DNA of 64,000 nucleotides from an uncultured Niabella sp. (lineage in GTDB: Bacteria; Bacteroidota; Bacteroidia; Chitinophagales; Chitinophagaceae), in assembly GCA_934486785.1 (NCBI GenBank), contig CAKSQK010000004.1:124001-188000 (forward strand). Direction: 5' to 3'. The notes beneath the pieces are model-generated. The model searched no databases. It was not told the origin of the DNA and was given only the letters and a program-made list of their open reading frames with translations. Shown here piece by piece: positions 24,890 to 33,634 of this stretch; position 1 is the stretch's first letter, and every line of letters begins with the position of its first letter. A program made the translations under genes and the position numbers.

Positions 24890-27244
24890 ATGAAAAACTT
24901 TCTTTGCTTTATTATATTTACTTTTTTAATAAATGAATGCCTTGCCCAGCAGTTTACCATTAGCGGAACGATAAGGTCTCAACAATCCGGCGAAACGATC
25001 ATCAACGCCAATATCAGGATGGCCGGTGCACAGGCTGGCACCACCAGTAATGAGTACGGTTTTTATTCGCTTACGCTGAACGCGGGAACATATGAAATTC
25101 ATTACTCATCAGTTGGCTATGAAACAGTGGTTGAACCAATAAACCTTACGGGCAATATTGTAAAAAACATTACGCTGCCGGACGAAATTGTAAACCTTGA
25201 AGCCGTAAGCGTTTCGGCCAATACCAGGGGCCGCACCATTACCAGCCCGCAAATGGGTGTGGAAAGGCTGACCATGAGCGAGATTAAAACGATCCCGATG
25301 CTTTTGGGGGAAAGAGATATTTTAAAAGCCATCCAGCTACTGCCAGGCATTAAATCTGCCGGCGATGGCAACAGCGGGTTTTATGTACGCGGCGGCTCTG
25401 CCGATCAAAACCTTATTTTGCTGGACGAAGCCAATGTGTACAACGCTTCACACCTGATGGGTTTCTTTTCTACCTTCAACCCCGATGTGGTGAAAGACAT
25501 AACCGTGTACAAAGGCGGCATGCCCGCACAGTACGGCGGCCGGTTGTCATCGGTGCTGGATATTAAAATGAACGAAGGCAATAACCAGGACTTTGCCGTA
25601 AGCGGTGGCATTGGACTCATCTCTACAAAGCTCAACCTTGAAGGGCCTATCCAAAAAAGCAGATCATCTTATCTCATTTCTGGCCGAAGATCTTATGCCG
25701 ATATTTTTACCGTGTTTGCCAAAAACCCGGCCATGCGTAATAACAAGCTTTATTTTTATGATCTGAATGCAAAAATGAATTACATCCTTGGCGAAAAAGA
25801 CCGCCTGTACCTTTCAGGATATTTTGGCCGCGATTACCTGAAGCTTGACAACCAGTTTGGGCTTGACTGGGGCAATATTACGAGCACGCTTCGCTGGAAC
25901 CATATTTTCAATAACAAGCTCTTTTCCAACACCTCATTTATCTACAGTAATTTTGATTACAATATCGGGCTTGATAACTCTAACAATAACGTAAACATTT
26001 TTTCGCGTATAGAAGACCTTAACCTTAAGCAGGAGTTTCAGTGGTATGCCGGCAGCCGGCACAACCTGCGCTTTGGTTTTAACTCTGTTTACCACAATAT
26101 AAAACCGGGCGAGGTAACGGGCGGCGGCACTACAAGCTTCAACAATTTTTACTTGCAAAGCCGCTACTCGTGGGAAAACGCGGCTTTTATTACCGATACC
26201 TGGAGAGCATCGCAATGGCTGAACATCACTTTTGGCGCAAGGGCCACCACGTTTAGCATATACGGCCCGGGCGATTTTTACGAAGTAGATGCCCAGGGCG
26301 CCATAACCGATACGCTGCGCTACTCCAAAGGCGAACACGTAAAAACTTACTTTAATCTGGAGCCACGCCTGGCCCTGAGTTTTATCATTAACAACCATTC
26401 TTCCATTAAAGCTTCTTACGTTCGCAATACACAAAACCTGCACCTTATAGCTAATTCTGTCACCAGTTTTCCCACAGATAAATGGATTGCCAGCACCAAT
26501 GTGATCAAACCGGAAATTTCTGACCAGTACGCCATTGGCTGGTACCAAAACCTGGGCGGCAACGAGTATGAACTTTCTACCGAAGCATATTATAAAAGCC
26601 TGGAAAACCAGATTGATTACCGCACCGGTGCAGATGTGTATACAAATGATGCCATCGAATCGCAAATACTTTTTGGCATTGGCCGGGCATATGGCTTTGA
26701 AACCATGCTGAAAAAGAAACTGGGTAAACTGACGGGCTGGCTAAGCTACACGCTATCAAAAACAGAACGTAAAATTGACGGCATTAATGACGGCGAATGG
26801 TACAATGCCAGGCAGGACAGAACGCATGACCTTGCCATTGTGGCCAACTACCAGCTTAATAAAAAATGGAACCTTTCTGCCAACTGGATCTATTATACCG
26901 GCGATGCCGTAACGTTTCCCAGCGGTAAATATGTTATAGACAACCAGATTGTTTTTTATTACACCAAAAGAAATGCTTACCGCATGCCGGCTTACCACCG
27001 GCTTGATTTAGGCGCTACTTACCAGTGGCAGGGTATTCCTATTTTTGCGCGCTGGGCTATAAAAAACAGCCGGCAGAAAAAATGGTCGAACGAGCTGGCG
27101 TTTAGCCTGTTTAATGCCTACGGCAGAGAGAATGCCTATATCATTTCCTTCAGGCAAAACGAAGAGGAGCCTTCACAAACCGAAGCCGTGCAAACATCGC
27201 TGTTCAAACTTGTTCCATCCGTATCCTATAATTTTAAATTCTGA
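24890..27244 (+). CDS. TonB-dependent receptor with carboxypeptidase-D-like N-domain
   Basis: This 784-residue outer-membrane receptor has a signal peptide ending at CLAQ and a carboxypeptidase-D-like domain (about 20-105). The plug (about 115-230) has LLGERDILKAIQLLPGI, FYVRGGSADQNLILLDEA, DITVYKGGMPAQYGG. The barrel ends in VSYNFKF. It is shorter than SusC proteins and has no SusD partner. Instead its TGA overlaps the ATG of a DUF4249 lipoprotein gene, a recurring receptor/lipoprotein pair in Bacteroidota. Substrate unknown. Confidence 0.92.
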   Translation: MKNFLCFIIFTFLINECLAQQFTISGTIRSQQSGETIINANIRMAGAQAGTTSNEYGFYSLTLNAGTYEIHYSSVGYETVVEPINLTGNIVKNITLPDEIVNLEAVSVSANTRGRTITSPQMGVERLTMSEIKTIPMLLGERDILKAIQLLPGIKSAGDGNSGFYVRGGSADQNLILLDEANVYNASHLMGFFSTFNPDVVKDITVYKGGMPAQYGGRLSSVLDIKMNEGNNQDFAVSGGIGLISTKLNLEGPIQKSRSSYLISGRRSYADIFTVFAKNPAMRNNKLYFYDLNAKMNYILGEKDRLYLSGYFGRDYLKLDNQFGLDWGNITSTLRWNHIFNNKLFSNTSFIYSNFDYNIGLDNSNNNVNIFSRIEDLNLKQEFQWYAGSRHNLRFGFNSVYHNIKPGEVTGGGTTSFNNFYLQSRYSWENAAFITDTWRASQWLNITFGARATTFSIYGPGDFYEVDAQGAITDTLRYSKGEHVKTYFNLEPRLALSFIINNHSSIKASYVRNTQNLHLIANSVTSFPTDKWIASTNVIKPEISDQYAIGWYQNLGGNEYELSTEAYYKSLENQIDYRTGADVYTNDAIESQILFGIGRAYGFETMLKKKLGKLTGWLSYTLSKTERKIDGINDGEWYNARQDRTHDLAIVANYQLNKKWNLSANWIYYTGDAVTFPSGKYVIDNQIVFYYTKRNAYRMPAYHRLDLGATYQWQGIPIFARWAIKNSRQKKWSNELAFSLFNAYGRENAYIISFRQNEEEPSQTEAVQTSLFKLVPSVSYNFKF

Positions 27245-28047
27245 TGCTGCAAAAAAACTTCATAACGGCTTTATGGCTTACGAGCGCGTTGCTACTGTTC
27301 AGCTCCTGCGAAAAAGTGATCAATGTAGAAATAGAAAGCGTTGAAAAAAAATACGTGATAGAAGGGCAGATAACTGATAACATCAACTCGGCAAGGGTCA
27401 ATCTTTCGCAAACCATTGACATTACAGATTCAAATAAATTTACCGGCATTGAAGATGCCGTGGTATCAATTTCAGAAAACGGCAGAACGCCGGTAAGGCT
27501 TATACACACCGGCGGCGGCGTGTACCGCGGTAATTTAAGAGGCACGCCGGGCAACACTTACCAGCTAACCGTAAGGGTAAACGGCCAAACATTTACATCC
27601 ACTTCTGTAATGCCGCAAAAAGTACAGTTTGACACGCTTTATGTAACCGAAAGAACTTTTTTAGGAACGGTGAGAAAACTGGCCACGGTTGAATTTACCG
27701 ATCCGCCGGGGCGCGGCAATGCCTATCGTTTTATTCAATACATTGACGGCAGAAAAGAGAACACGATATTTATATTGGATGATAACCTGACCGACGGCAG
27801 AAAAGTGATTTACGATATCATGATCTTTGGCGACACTGATTACACATTGATACCTGAAGATCAACTGCGTGTAGAAATGCGCTGTATTGATATGCCCACT
27901 TATCGTTTCTGGTACAGCCTCACGCAGGCCTCGCTTGGCCAAAGCCAAAGCGCATCCCCTGGCAATCCTGTCAGCAATATTGAAGGCGGCGCTATTGGCA
28001 ATTTCAGCGCGCAAACGTTTGACGCCAAAAGCATCGTGGTGCAGTAG
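27244..28047 (+). CDS. DUF4249 lipoprotein
   Basis: This 267-residue lipoprotein has the signal MLQKNFITALWLTSALLLFS with lipobox FSSC. The sequence after it (VIEGQITDNINSARVNLSQT, VSISENGRTPVRL, YRGNLRGTPGNTYQLTVRVN, and the C-terminal NPVSNIEGGAIGNFSAQT) fits DUF4249. The family has an Ig-like beta structure and is found beside TonB receptors, so a role as surface partner of the receptor at 24890-27244 is likely. The start codon overlaps the receptor stop (TGATG), indicating translational coupling. It is somewhat shorter than many family members. Confidence 0.85.
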   Translation: MLQKNFITALWLTSALLLFSSCEKVINVEIESVEKKYVIEGQITDNINSARVNLSQTIDITDSNKFTGIEDAVVSISENGRTPVRLIHTGGGVYRGNLRGTPGNTYQLTVRVNGQTFTSTSVMPQKVQFDTLYVTERTFLGTVRKLATVEFTDPPGRGNAYRFIQYIDGRKENTIFILDDNLTDGRKVIYDIMIFGDTDYTLIPEDQLRVEMRCIDMPTYRFWYSLTQASLGQSQSASPGNPVSNIEGGAIGNFSAQTFDAKSIVVQ

Positions 28048-28100
28048 CGTTTTGAATTACGAATTATGATTGCAGGTTTACTGATTGCAAATTGCTAATT

Positions 28101-28188
28101 ATCAAATTGTCTCATTGCCACATTATCACATTCCCCCATTCTCACATTCTCACATTCTCACATTTCCCCATTCCCACATTATCACGTT
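28101..28188. repeat. Degenerate 8-bp tandem repeat, unit close to CTCACATT
   Basis: Eleven consecutive 8-base units all end in TT, most in CATT. Three central units (28141-28164) are identical CTCACATT; others read GCCACATT, ATCACATT, CCCCCATT, TCCCCATT, CCCACATT. It lies in the 253-base gap between the DUF4249 gene and the mce promoter and lies outside any gene. The strict 8-base period suggests slippage-driven growth. Confidence 0.85.
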
Positions 28189-28260
28189 TCTATTTAGCAA
28201 AATATGACAAACATCAGCTTTTCATATGATTGTAAATACGTTAACTGCCAAAAGCCTCTA

Positions 28261-28268
28261 TACCTTTG
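28261..28268 (+). promoter_or_regulatory. -7 promoter box TACCTTTG for the mce/decarboxylase operon
   Basis: TACCTTTG matches TAnnTTTG and ends 32 bases before the mce ATG. No good -33 TTTG was found at the right spacing. It lies after the 8-bp repeat tract, so the repeat would be outside the transcript. Confidence 0.5.
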
Positions 28269-28300
28269 CTCTGTTTATCTAACGCATTGATTTTATAATT

Positions 28301-28717
28301 ATGAACCTCTCACACATCGAACACATCGGTATTGCCGTAAAAAGCCTTGAAGAAAGTATTCCCTACTGGGAAAATGTATTTGGCCTGAAATGCTACTCCA
28401 TAGAAGAAGTTGCAGAACAGAAAGTTAAAACAGCCTTCTTTAGAATTGGGCAAACAAAAATAGAATTGCTGGAAAGTACAGACCTTGACGGCCCCATTGG
28501 TAAGTTTATTGAGAAAAAAGGCGAAGGTGTACACCATATAGCATTTGCCGTGAACGGCCTTGAAAATGCGCTGGCCGAAGCGGAAGCCAAAGGGGTTCAA
28601 CTGATAGATAAAACGCCGCGCAAAGGCGCTGAAGGTTTGCACATCGCGTTCCTGCATCCAAAGTCTACCTACGGCGTGCTAACGGAATTGTGCGAAAACA
28701 AAAGCAATGAACAATAA
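28301..28717 (+). CDS. mce: Methylmalonyl-CoA epimerase
   Basis: This 138-residue vicinal-oxygen-chelate (VOC) fold protein has two beta-alpha-beta-beta-beta units. It begins MNLSHIEHIGIAVKSLEE with the first metal His, and has GEGVHHIAFAVNGLENAL with the second and TYGVLTELCE with the metal Glu. It interconverts (S)- and (R)-methylmalonyl-CoA. Directly upstream (18 bases) of the decarboxylase alpha subunit gene, it supplies the right isomer for the neighbouring enzyme. Length and motifs are canonical. Confidence 0.95.
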   Translation: MNLSHIEHIGIAVKSLEESIPYWENVFGLKCYSIEEVAEQKVKTAFFRIGQTKIELLESTDLDGPIGKFIEKKGEGVHHIAFAVNGLENALAEAEAKGVQLIDKTPRKGAEGLHIAFLHPKSTYGVLTELCENKSNEQ

Positions 28718-28735
28718 CTTAATAACTATATACAC

Positions 28736-30295
28736 ATGAGTACCGAAGGCAAATTAAGAATGCTGCTCGATAAGCGCGAAGAAGCATTATTGGGCGGCGG
28801 CCAGAAAAGAATTGACTCTCAGCACGCCAAAGGAAAATATACTGCCAGAGAGAGAATTAATATGCTGCTGGATGATGGCAGCTTTGAAGAATTTGACATG
28901 TTTGTACACCACCGTTGTACAGATTTTGGTATAGACCGGGAAAGGCCTTATACCGATGGCGTGATCATTGGCAACGGTACAATTGACGGGCGACTGGTGT
29001 ACGTGTACGCCTACGACTTTACCGTATTTGGCGGCTCGCTTGGAGAAATGGTATCAAAGAAAATTTGCAAGCTGCTGGATATGGCCATGAAAATGGGCGC
29101 TCCTGTACTGGGCATTAACGACTCTGGTGGCGCACGCATACAGGAAGGCGTAAAAGCCCTGGCCGGTTATACAGAAATTTTTGAAAGAAACATTCTGGCA
29201 TCCGGCGTCATTCCGCAGCTCTCTGCCATTTTTGGCCCATGCGCCGGCGGCGCGGTGTATAGCCCTGCGCTTACTGATTTCATCATTATGTCGAAAACAA
29301 ACAGCTACATGTTTTTAACCGGGCCAAAGGTTGTAAAAACAGTAACCAATGAAGATGTGACTGATGAACAGCTTGGTGGCGCTATGGTACACGCTTCAAA
29401 AAGCGGTGTGGCTCATTTTGTATCAGAAAACGAAGATGAAGGCATCATGCTTTTAAGAAAGCTTTTAAGCTATCTGCCTCAGAATAATCTGGAAGATCCC
29501 CCTTACGTTCCTACAGAAGATGCAATAGACAGGGCTGAAGAAATGCTGAATTCCATCATACCTGACAGTCCTAATAAGCCTTATGATATAAAAGATGTAA
29601 TACACGCCATAACTGATGACAAAGAATTTTTAGAGGTTGCAAGAAATTATGCCGCCAATATTGTTACGGGTTTTGCCAGGTTCGATGGTATTTCAGTAGG
29701 CATTGTAGCCAACCAGCCTAATTACCTTGCCGGCGTGCTCGACATCAATGCGTCCCGCAAGGCCGCGCGCTTTGTACGTTTTTGCGATGCGTTCAACATA
29801 CCCATACTTACACTGGTTGATGTACCTGGATTTTTACCCGGCACAGCCCAGGAGTATGGCGGCATTATTATTCATGGTGCAAAACTGCTGTACGCCTATG
29901 GCGCGGCCACTGTTCCCAAAGTAACCGTGATCCTTCGCAAATCTTATGGCGGCGCTTACTGCGTAATGAGCTCAAAACAATTGCGCGGCGACATCAACTA
30001 CGCATGGCCTACTGCCGAAATTGCCGTGATGGGCGCCAAAGGAGCTACCGAAATTCTTTATGGTAAAAAATTACTGAAGATAGAGAACGAGGAAGAAAAA
30101 CAGGCTGCCGCCGTGAAGTTTGAACAGGAATATGAAGACAGGTTCAGCAACCCGTTTGATGCCGCCTCTCATGGTTATATTGATGACGTGATCGTTCCGC
30201 ACACCACGCGTGCAAGGGTGATCAGGGCATTCCAGTCGCTGGCCACTAAAAAAGAAGTTGTGATCCCGAAAAAGCATGGCAACATTCCTCTTTAA
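28736..30295 (+). CDS. mmdA: Methylmalonyl-CoA decarboxylase / propionyl-CoA carboxylase carboxyltransferase subunit
   Basis: This 519-residue crotonase-fold carboxyltransferase has two acyl-CoA/biotin-binding halves. Motifs are [52 protein letters not shown] in the N-half and [41 protein letters not shown] in the C-half. It moves carboxyl between methylmalonyl-CoA and biotin. The operon contains a biotin carrier and a sodium-pump beta subunit but no biotin carboxylase. That favours the decarboxylase role (MmdA) over propionyl-CoA carboxylase. It is cytoplasmic, held to the membrane through the other subunits. Confidence 0.93.
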   Translation: MSTEGKLRMLLDKREEALLGGGQKRIDSQHAKGKYTARERINMLLDDGSFEEFDMFVHHRCTDFGIDRERPYTDGVIIGNGTIDGRLVYVYAYDFTVFGGSLGEMVSKKICKLLDMAMKMGAPVLGINDSGGARIQEGVKALAGYTEIFERNILASGVIPQLSAIFGPCAGGAVYSPALTDFIIMSKTNSYMFLTGPKVVKTVTNEDVTDEQLGGAMVHASKSGVAHFVSENEDEGIMLLRKLLSYLPQNNLEDPPYVPTEDAIDRAEEMLNSIIPDSPNKPYDIKDVIHAITDDKEFLEVARNYAANIVTGFARFDGISVGIVANQPNYLAGVLDINASRKAARFVRFCDAFNIPILTLVDVPGFLPGTAQEYGGIIIHGAKLLYAYGAATVPKVTVILRKSYGGAYCVMSSKQLRGDINYAWPTAEIAVMGAKGATEILYGKKLLKIENEEEKQAAAVKFEQEYEDRFSNPFDAASHGYIDDVIVPHTTRARVIRAFQSLATKKEVVIPKKHGNIPL

Positions 30296-30307
30296 AAATT
30301 TACTGCA

Positions 30308-30568
30308 ATGAAATTTTTCTTTAGCAAAAAATCTAAACCAAAGGAAACAGAAGAACCTGTAAAAATTGAGGCCGACGTCGGAGAAAGTGAAGAAATTGCT
30401 GCCGTGATCGGTCTTGCCCTGCGGTTGTACTCTTACAGATATATGGAACAGGAAGAAACGCTGGCTGCCATACAAAAAGCCATCAAGCCATACAGTCCCT
30501 GGAACTCGAAGATCTACAACATGAAGCAATTGCCGTATCACCGTTCACCAGCCCGGCGCATTAAATAA
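30308..30568 (+). CDS. Small protein resembling the soluble half of OadG/MmdD
   Basis: This 86-residue, charged protein has no membrane segment. The middle, EEIAAVIGLALRLYSYRYM, and the end, WNSKIYNMKQLPYHRSPARR, recall the cytoplasmic tail of OadG-type subunits, which has an Ala-rich helix followed by a Trp/Arg-rich end. It lies 12 bases after mmdA and 23 before the biotin carrier, where such a subunit is expected. The normal N-terminal membrane helix is missing. A short membrane protein at the end of the operon (33482-33616) may supply it. Function by context only. Confidence 0.65.
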   Translation: MKFFFSKKSKPKETEEPVKIEADVGESEEIAAVIGLALRLYSYRYMEQEETLAAIQKAIKPYSPWNSKIYNMKQLPYHRSPARRIK

Positions 30569-30591
30569 AATAATTGTAAAAATCCAATACA

Positions 30592-31032
30592 ATGAAAAAG
30601 TACAAACTCAAAATAAAGGATAAAGAATACCAGGTTGACATCGTAGGCATAGAAGATGCATCAGCCACCATCAGGGTGAATGGTGAAGTGTATGAAGTGG
30701 AAATTGACCGCGAAATCAAATCCACCAAAACGCCCAAACTGGTTCGTACAGCTTCTTCCCCATCAACAGAGGTAGAAGCCTCTACAGCCAAAACAGCAAA
30801 ACCCGATGCCGTTCAAAAATCCCAGAACATTAAATCGCCCCTGCCGGGAAAGATCCTTGACATATTTGTGAAACCAGGCGATGCCGTTAAAGTAGGTCAA
30901 ACCGTTATCTGCCTCGAGGCCATGAAAATGGAAAACAACATCAACGCCGATAAAGATGGCGTGGTACAATCTATCATGGTGCAAAAAAACGATACGGTGC
31001 TGGAAGGCGATATCCTGATCGCATTGAACTAA
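30592..31032 (+). CDS. mmdC: Biotin carboxyl carrier subunit of methylmalonyl-CoA decarboxylase
   Basis: This 146-residue protein has an N-terminal beta-rich piece (about 1-45), an Ala/Lys/Pro-type flexible linker (about 46-75) and a biotinyl domain (about 76-146). The biotin lysine lies in CLEAMKMENNI, and there are hairpin motifs SPLPGKILDIFVKPGDAV and VLEGDILIALN. It shuttles the carboxyl group from MmdA to the membrane pump MmdB. It lies between the small OadG-like gene and the terC leader. Length and linker are typical for MmdC. Confidence 0.92.
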   Translation: MKKYKLKIKDKEYQVDIVGIEDASATIRVNGEVYEVEIDREIKSTKTPKLVRTASSPSTEVEASTAKTAKPDAVQKSQNIKSPLPGKILDIFVKPGDAVKVGQTVICLEAMKMENNINADKDGVVQSIMVQKNDTVLEGDILIALN

Positions 31033-31167
31033 ACAGATCTGAACATATTTCCGGATGCCTTCCACGCTTCTGGCATCCCATTAACGATACACCTGCCTGT
31101 CCCGTTCATGGCATCCATTCACCCGTTTAAAGCAAACCAGTGCCGGGCATTGGTTTAAAAAAAATTT
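31033..31167 (+). promoter_or_regulatory. Structured leader before the terC-like gene
   Basis: This is a 135-base gap with no gene. GGATGCC (31053-31059) can pair with GGCATCC at 31072-31078 or with an identical GGCATCC at 31110-31116; the two helices exclude each other. A third hairpin, AAACCAGTGC with GCATTGGTTT (31134-31156, one G-T), ends 11 bases before the terC ATG, where it could shape ribosome access. TerC-family genes elsewhere are controlled by Mn or pH leaders, so a cis-acting switch is plausible. No known riboswitch core was recognised. Confidence 0.45.
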
Positions 31168-32262
31168 ATGGATACGATTACTATTTTCTGGGTTGCATTT
31201 GTTGCACTGTTCGTCATTGTGTTTACCGTAGACATGTATGCCACCAGCCACATGCACGGTAAAATGAGCGTGAGGACCGCCCTGCGCTGGACAGGCCTCT
31301 GGATCAGCATTGCACTTCTATTTGGCGCTGCCATTTTCTTTTTCTTTCCGCAAAACCCCGACAGTGATGTACGAACCGCATCAGTAATGATGTTTAAGTT
31401 TGTCTCGGGCTATCTTACAGAGTATTCGCTGAGTATTGATAACCTGTTCGTGTTCATCATGATCTTTTCATTGATGGCGGTGCATGAAAACAATCAGCCA
31501 AAGCTTTTAAAATTGGGCATTCTGTTGTCAATTGTTCTGCGCGTATTGTTCATTCTGCTGGGCATGGAACTGGTAGAGCGCTTTCACTGGATCATTTATG
31601 TGTTCGGCGCCATCCTTGTGTGGACGGCTTATAAAATGGCTTTCACAGGCGGTGATGATCATGTCAATCCGAAAGACAATTTCCTGTACAAAACAGCTTC
31701 GCGGTTATTTCCCGTAGACCCCAATCCTGATACGCCTACTTTTTTTAACAGGATCAATGGCAAGCTGCATATTACCAACGTGCTGCTCGTGTTTCTCGTA
31801 ATCGGCTCTACTGATGTGTTGTTTGCTGTAGATTCCATTCCTGCTATTATCGGGGTAATTAAAGAGGGCACCGCACGTGTGCTAACGGCGCAGGAAGAAG
31901 ATTTTATTGCCATCACCTCTAACGTATTTGCCGTAATGGGCCTGGTATCGTTGTTCTTTGCCCTCAAAGGCATCATGGGCATGTTCAGGTTTTTAAAACA
32001 TGGTGTAAGCTTTATTTTATTCTTTATAGGCGCAAAAATGTTGCTGGGCGCCATACCGGCTGTAGAGCATTTCTTCTCTTCACATAGCTGGGTATCGCTG
32101 GCAGTGATCGTTTCAACGCTGGCCTTATCAGTAATATTATCTATTGCCATTGCCGAGAAAAAAGAAATAGAAACGCTGAAAGAAGAAGTGGAAGATTTGA
32201 AATACGAAGTTGCCGACCTTGAAGATGACGGCATCAAAAACAAAAGTGTAGTAAAAAATTAA
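31168..32262 (+). CDS. TerC/Alx family integral membrane protein
   Basis: This 364-residue protein has about nine membrane helices. It carries the TerC signature YSLSIDNLFVFIMIFSL with a conserved Asp-Asn pair, and a second acidic helix GSTDVLFAVDSIPAIIGV. A C-terminal acidic coiled tail (about 325-364, KKEIETLKEEVEDLKYEVAD) follows. TerC proteins export manganese or help metallate exported proteins. It lies inside the decarboxylase operon, between the biotin carrier and mmdB, with only 15 bases to mmdB. No metabolic reason is obvious. Confidence 0.92.
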   Translation: MDTITIFWVAFVALFVIVFTVDMYATSHMHGKMSVRTALRWTGLWISIALLFGAAIFFFFPQNPDSDVRTASVMMFKFVSGYLTEYSLSIDNLFVFIMIFSLMAVHENNQPKLLKLGILLSIVLRVLFILLGMELVERFHWIIYVFGAILVWTAYKMAFTGGDDHVNPKDNFLYKTASRLFPVDPNPDTPTFFNRINGKLHITNVLLVFLVIGSTDVLFAVDSIPAIIGVIKEGTARVLTAQEEDFIAITSNVFAVMGLVSLFFALKGIMGMFRFLKHGVSFILFFIGAKMLLGAIPAVEHFFSSHSWVSLAVIVSTLALSVILSIAIAEKKEIETLKEEVEDLKYEVADLEDDGIKNKSVVKN

Positions 32263-32277
32263 AAAATATATAATAGT

Positions 32278-33426
32278 ATGGATTTTGAAAAACTGTTGCC
32301 CGTATTGTACAGCATTACCTGGCAACATATGGTAATGATCGGGGTTGGACTTTTATTGATCTTTCTGGCCATAAAAAAAGAATACGAGCCTACCCTGCTG
32401 CTACCCATGGGCTTTGGTGCAATTCTGGTGAACATACCTTTAAGCGCTGCTATCACCCAAATAGACCCTGAAACAGGAAAAGCTGTTGAAGGCGCGCTGG
32501 ATACGCTTTACAATATGGGTATAGCTAACGAGTTGTTTCCACTGCTTATATTCATTGCCATCGGGGCGATGATTGATTTTTCGCCACTATTTAAAAACCC
32601 GTTCCTGCTGTTGTTTGGCGCGGCCGCGCAGTTTGGTATCTTCTTTACTATGGCGGCAGCCACCACTATGGGTTTTGACCTAAGAGAAGCAGCTTCCATC
32701 GGTATCATTGGCGCTGCCGACGGGCCCACATCTATTTTTGTATCCAACAAGTTTGCACCCGATTTACTGGGGCCCATATCCGTGGCCGCCTATTCTTATA
32801 TGGCGCTGGTGCCCATTATCATTCCACCAATCGTGCGCATGCTTACCACTAAAAAAGAAAGAAAAATACACATGTCTGCCGTATCAAAAAGTGTATCAAA
32901 ACCGGCGCTCATTATTTTCCCCATCGTTGTTACCATTATTGCCGGCCTTATTGCGCCCGCATCATTACCGCTGATAGGCTTCTTAATGTTTGGCAACCTT
33001 ATCAGGGAATGCGGTGTGCTGAACAAGCTTTCATTAAGCGCGCAAAACGAACTGGCAAGCCTGGTTACACTGGTATTGGGTATAAGCATTGCCAGTACCA
33101 TGACGGCGGAAAGATTTGTGAACACGAGTACCCTTATGATCATTGGCCTGGGGCTGATCGCATTTATATTTGATATTTTTGGCGGTGTAATGTTTGCCAA
33201 ACTGCTCAATGTGTTTTTGCCAAAAAGTAAAAAGATCAACCCGATGGTAGGCGCCTGCGGTATCTCTGCCTTTCCTATGGCAGCGCGCGTGGTGCATACC
33301 ATGGGGCAGAAAGAAGACCCGACCAATTATCTGCTAATGCACGCGGTTAGCGCCAACGTGGGCGGCCAGATCGGATCTGTGGTGGCCGGTGGTTTGATAC
33401 TGGCGCTGGTGCCTTTATTTGGATAG
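32278..33426 (+). CDS. mmdB: Sodium ion-translocating decarboxylase beta subunit (MmdB/OadB)
   Basis: This 382-residue membrane protein has about nine to ten helices. The key acidic site is in GAMIDFSPLFKNP, and the family motif GAADGPTSIFVSNK marks the re-entrant ion site; PMVGACGISAFPMAARVVH and GGQIGSVVAGGLILAL are also conserved. It decarboxylates carboxybiotin and pumps sodium out. All pump components are now present: MmdA, MmdC, MmdB and gamma-like pieces. It follows the terC-like gene by 15 bases. Confidence 0.94.
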   Translation: MDFEKLLPVLYSITWQHMVMIGVGLLLIFLAIKKEYEPTLLLPMGFGAILVNIPLSAAITQIDPETGKAVEGALDTLYNMGIANELFPLLIFIAIGAMIDFSPLFKNPFLLLFGAAAQFGIFFTMAAATTMGFDLREAASIGIIGAADGPTSIFVSNKFAPDLLGPISVAAYSYMALVPIIIPPIVRMLTTKKERKIHMSAVSKSVSKPALIIFPIVVTIIAGLIAPASLPLIGFLMFGNLIRECGVLNKLSLSAQNELASLVTLVLGISIASTMTAERFVNTSTLMIIGLGLIAFIFDIFGGVMFAKLLNVFLPKSKKINPMVGACGISAFPMAARVVHTMGQKEDPTNYLLMHAVSANVGGQIGSVVAGGLILALVPLFG

Positions 33427-33481
33427 CGCCCGGTATGAAAGAAGAATGAATTTTTTAACTTTACACAAAAAGAACACTGAG

Positions 33482-33616
33482 ATGAACGAAAATACAAATG
33501 CAGCTTTGGAAATAATGGCAATAGGCATGATTAGCATTATTGTGGTGATGGCCATATTTTACGGCATGATCATTTTGATTGATAAGCTGTTTCCACCTAA
33601 AGAGTCGAAAGAGTAA
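33482..33616 (+). CDS. Single-helix OadG/MmdD-like membrane peptide
   Basis: This 44-residue protein has one hydrophobic helix (IMAIGMISIIVVMAIFYGMI) followed by LIDKLFPPKESKE. The GM...F..I pattern then PP matches the membrane anchor of OadG gamma subunits. It lies 55 bases after mmdB. The frame continues upstream to an ATG at 33446 (MNFLTLHKKNTEM) and a TTG at 33419; the ATG at 33482 gives the usual short gamma-subunit N-terminus. Together with the soluble protein at 30308-30568 it could form a two-piece gamma subunit. Confidence 0.68.
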   Translation: MNENTNAALEIMAIGMISIIVVMAIFYGMIILIDKLFPPKESKE

Positions 33617-33634
33617 GGATACTTTACAGAAAGC

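Noticed and set aside
25934..26665. 243-codon open frame on the minus strand
   Set aside because: It is fully antisense to the TonB receptor at 24890-27244, which has clear homology; the frame has no recognisable domain.
28101..28188. CRISPR array
   Set aside because: Units are 8 bases with no spacers and no cas genes are present.
31659..32243. 194-codon minus-strand open frame inside the terC-like gene
   Set aside because: Antisense shadow; Ser/Thr-rich without signal or motif.
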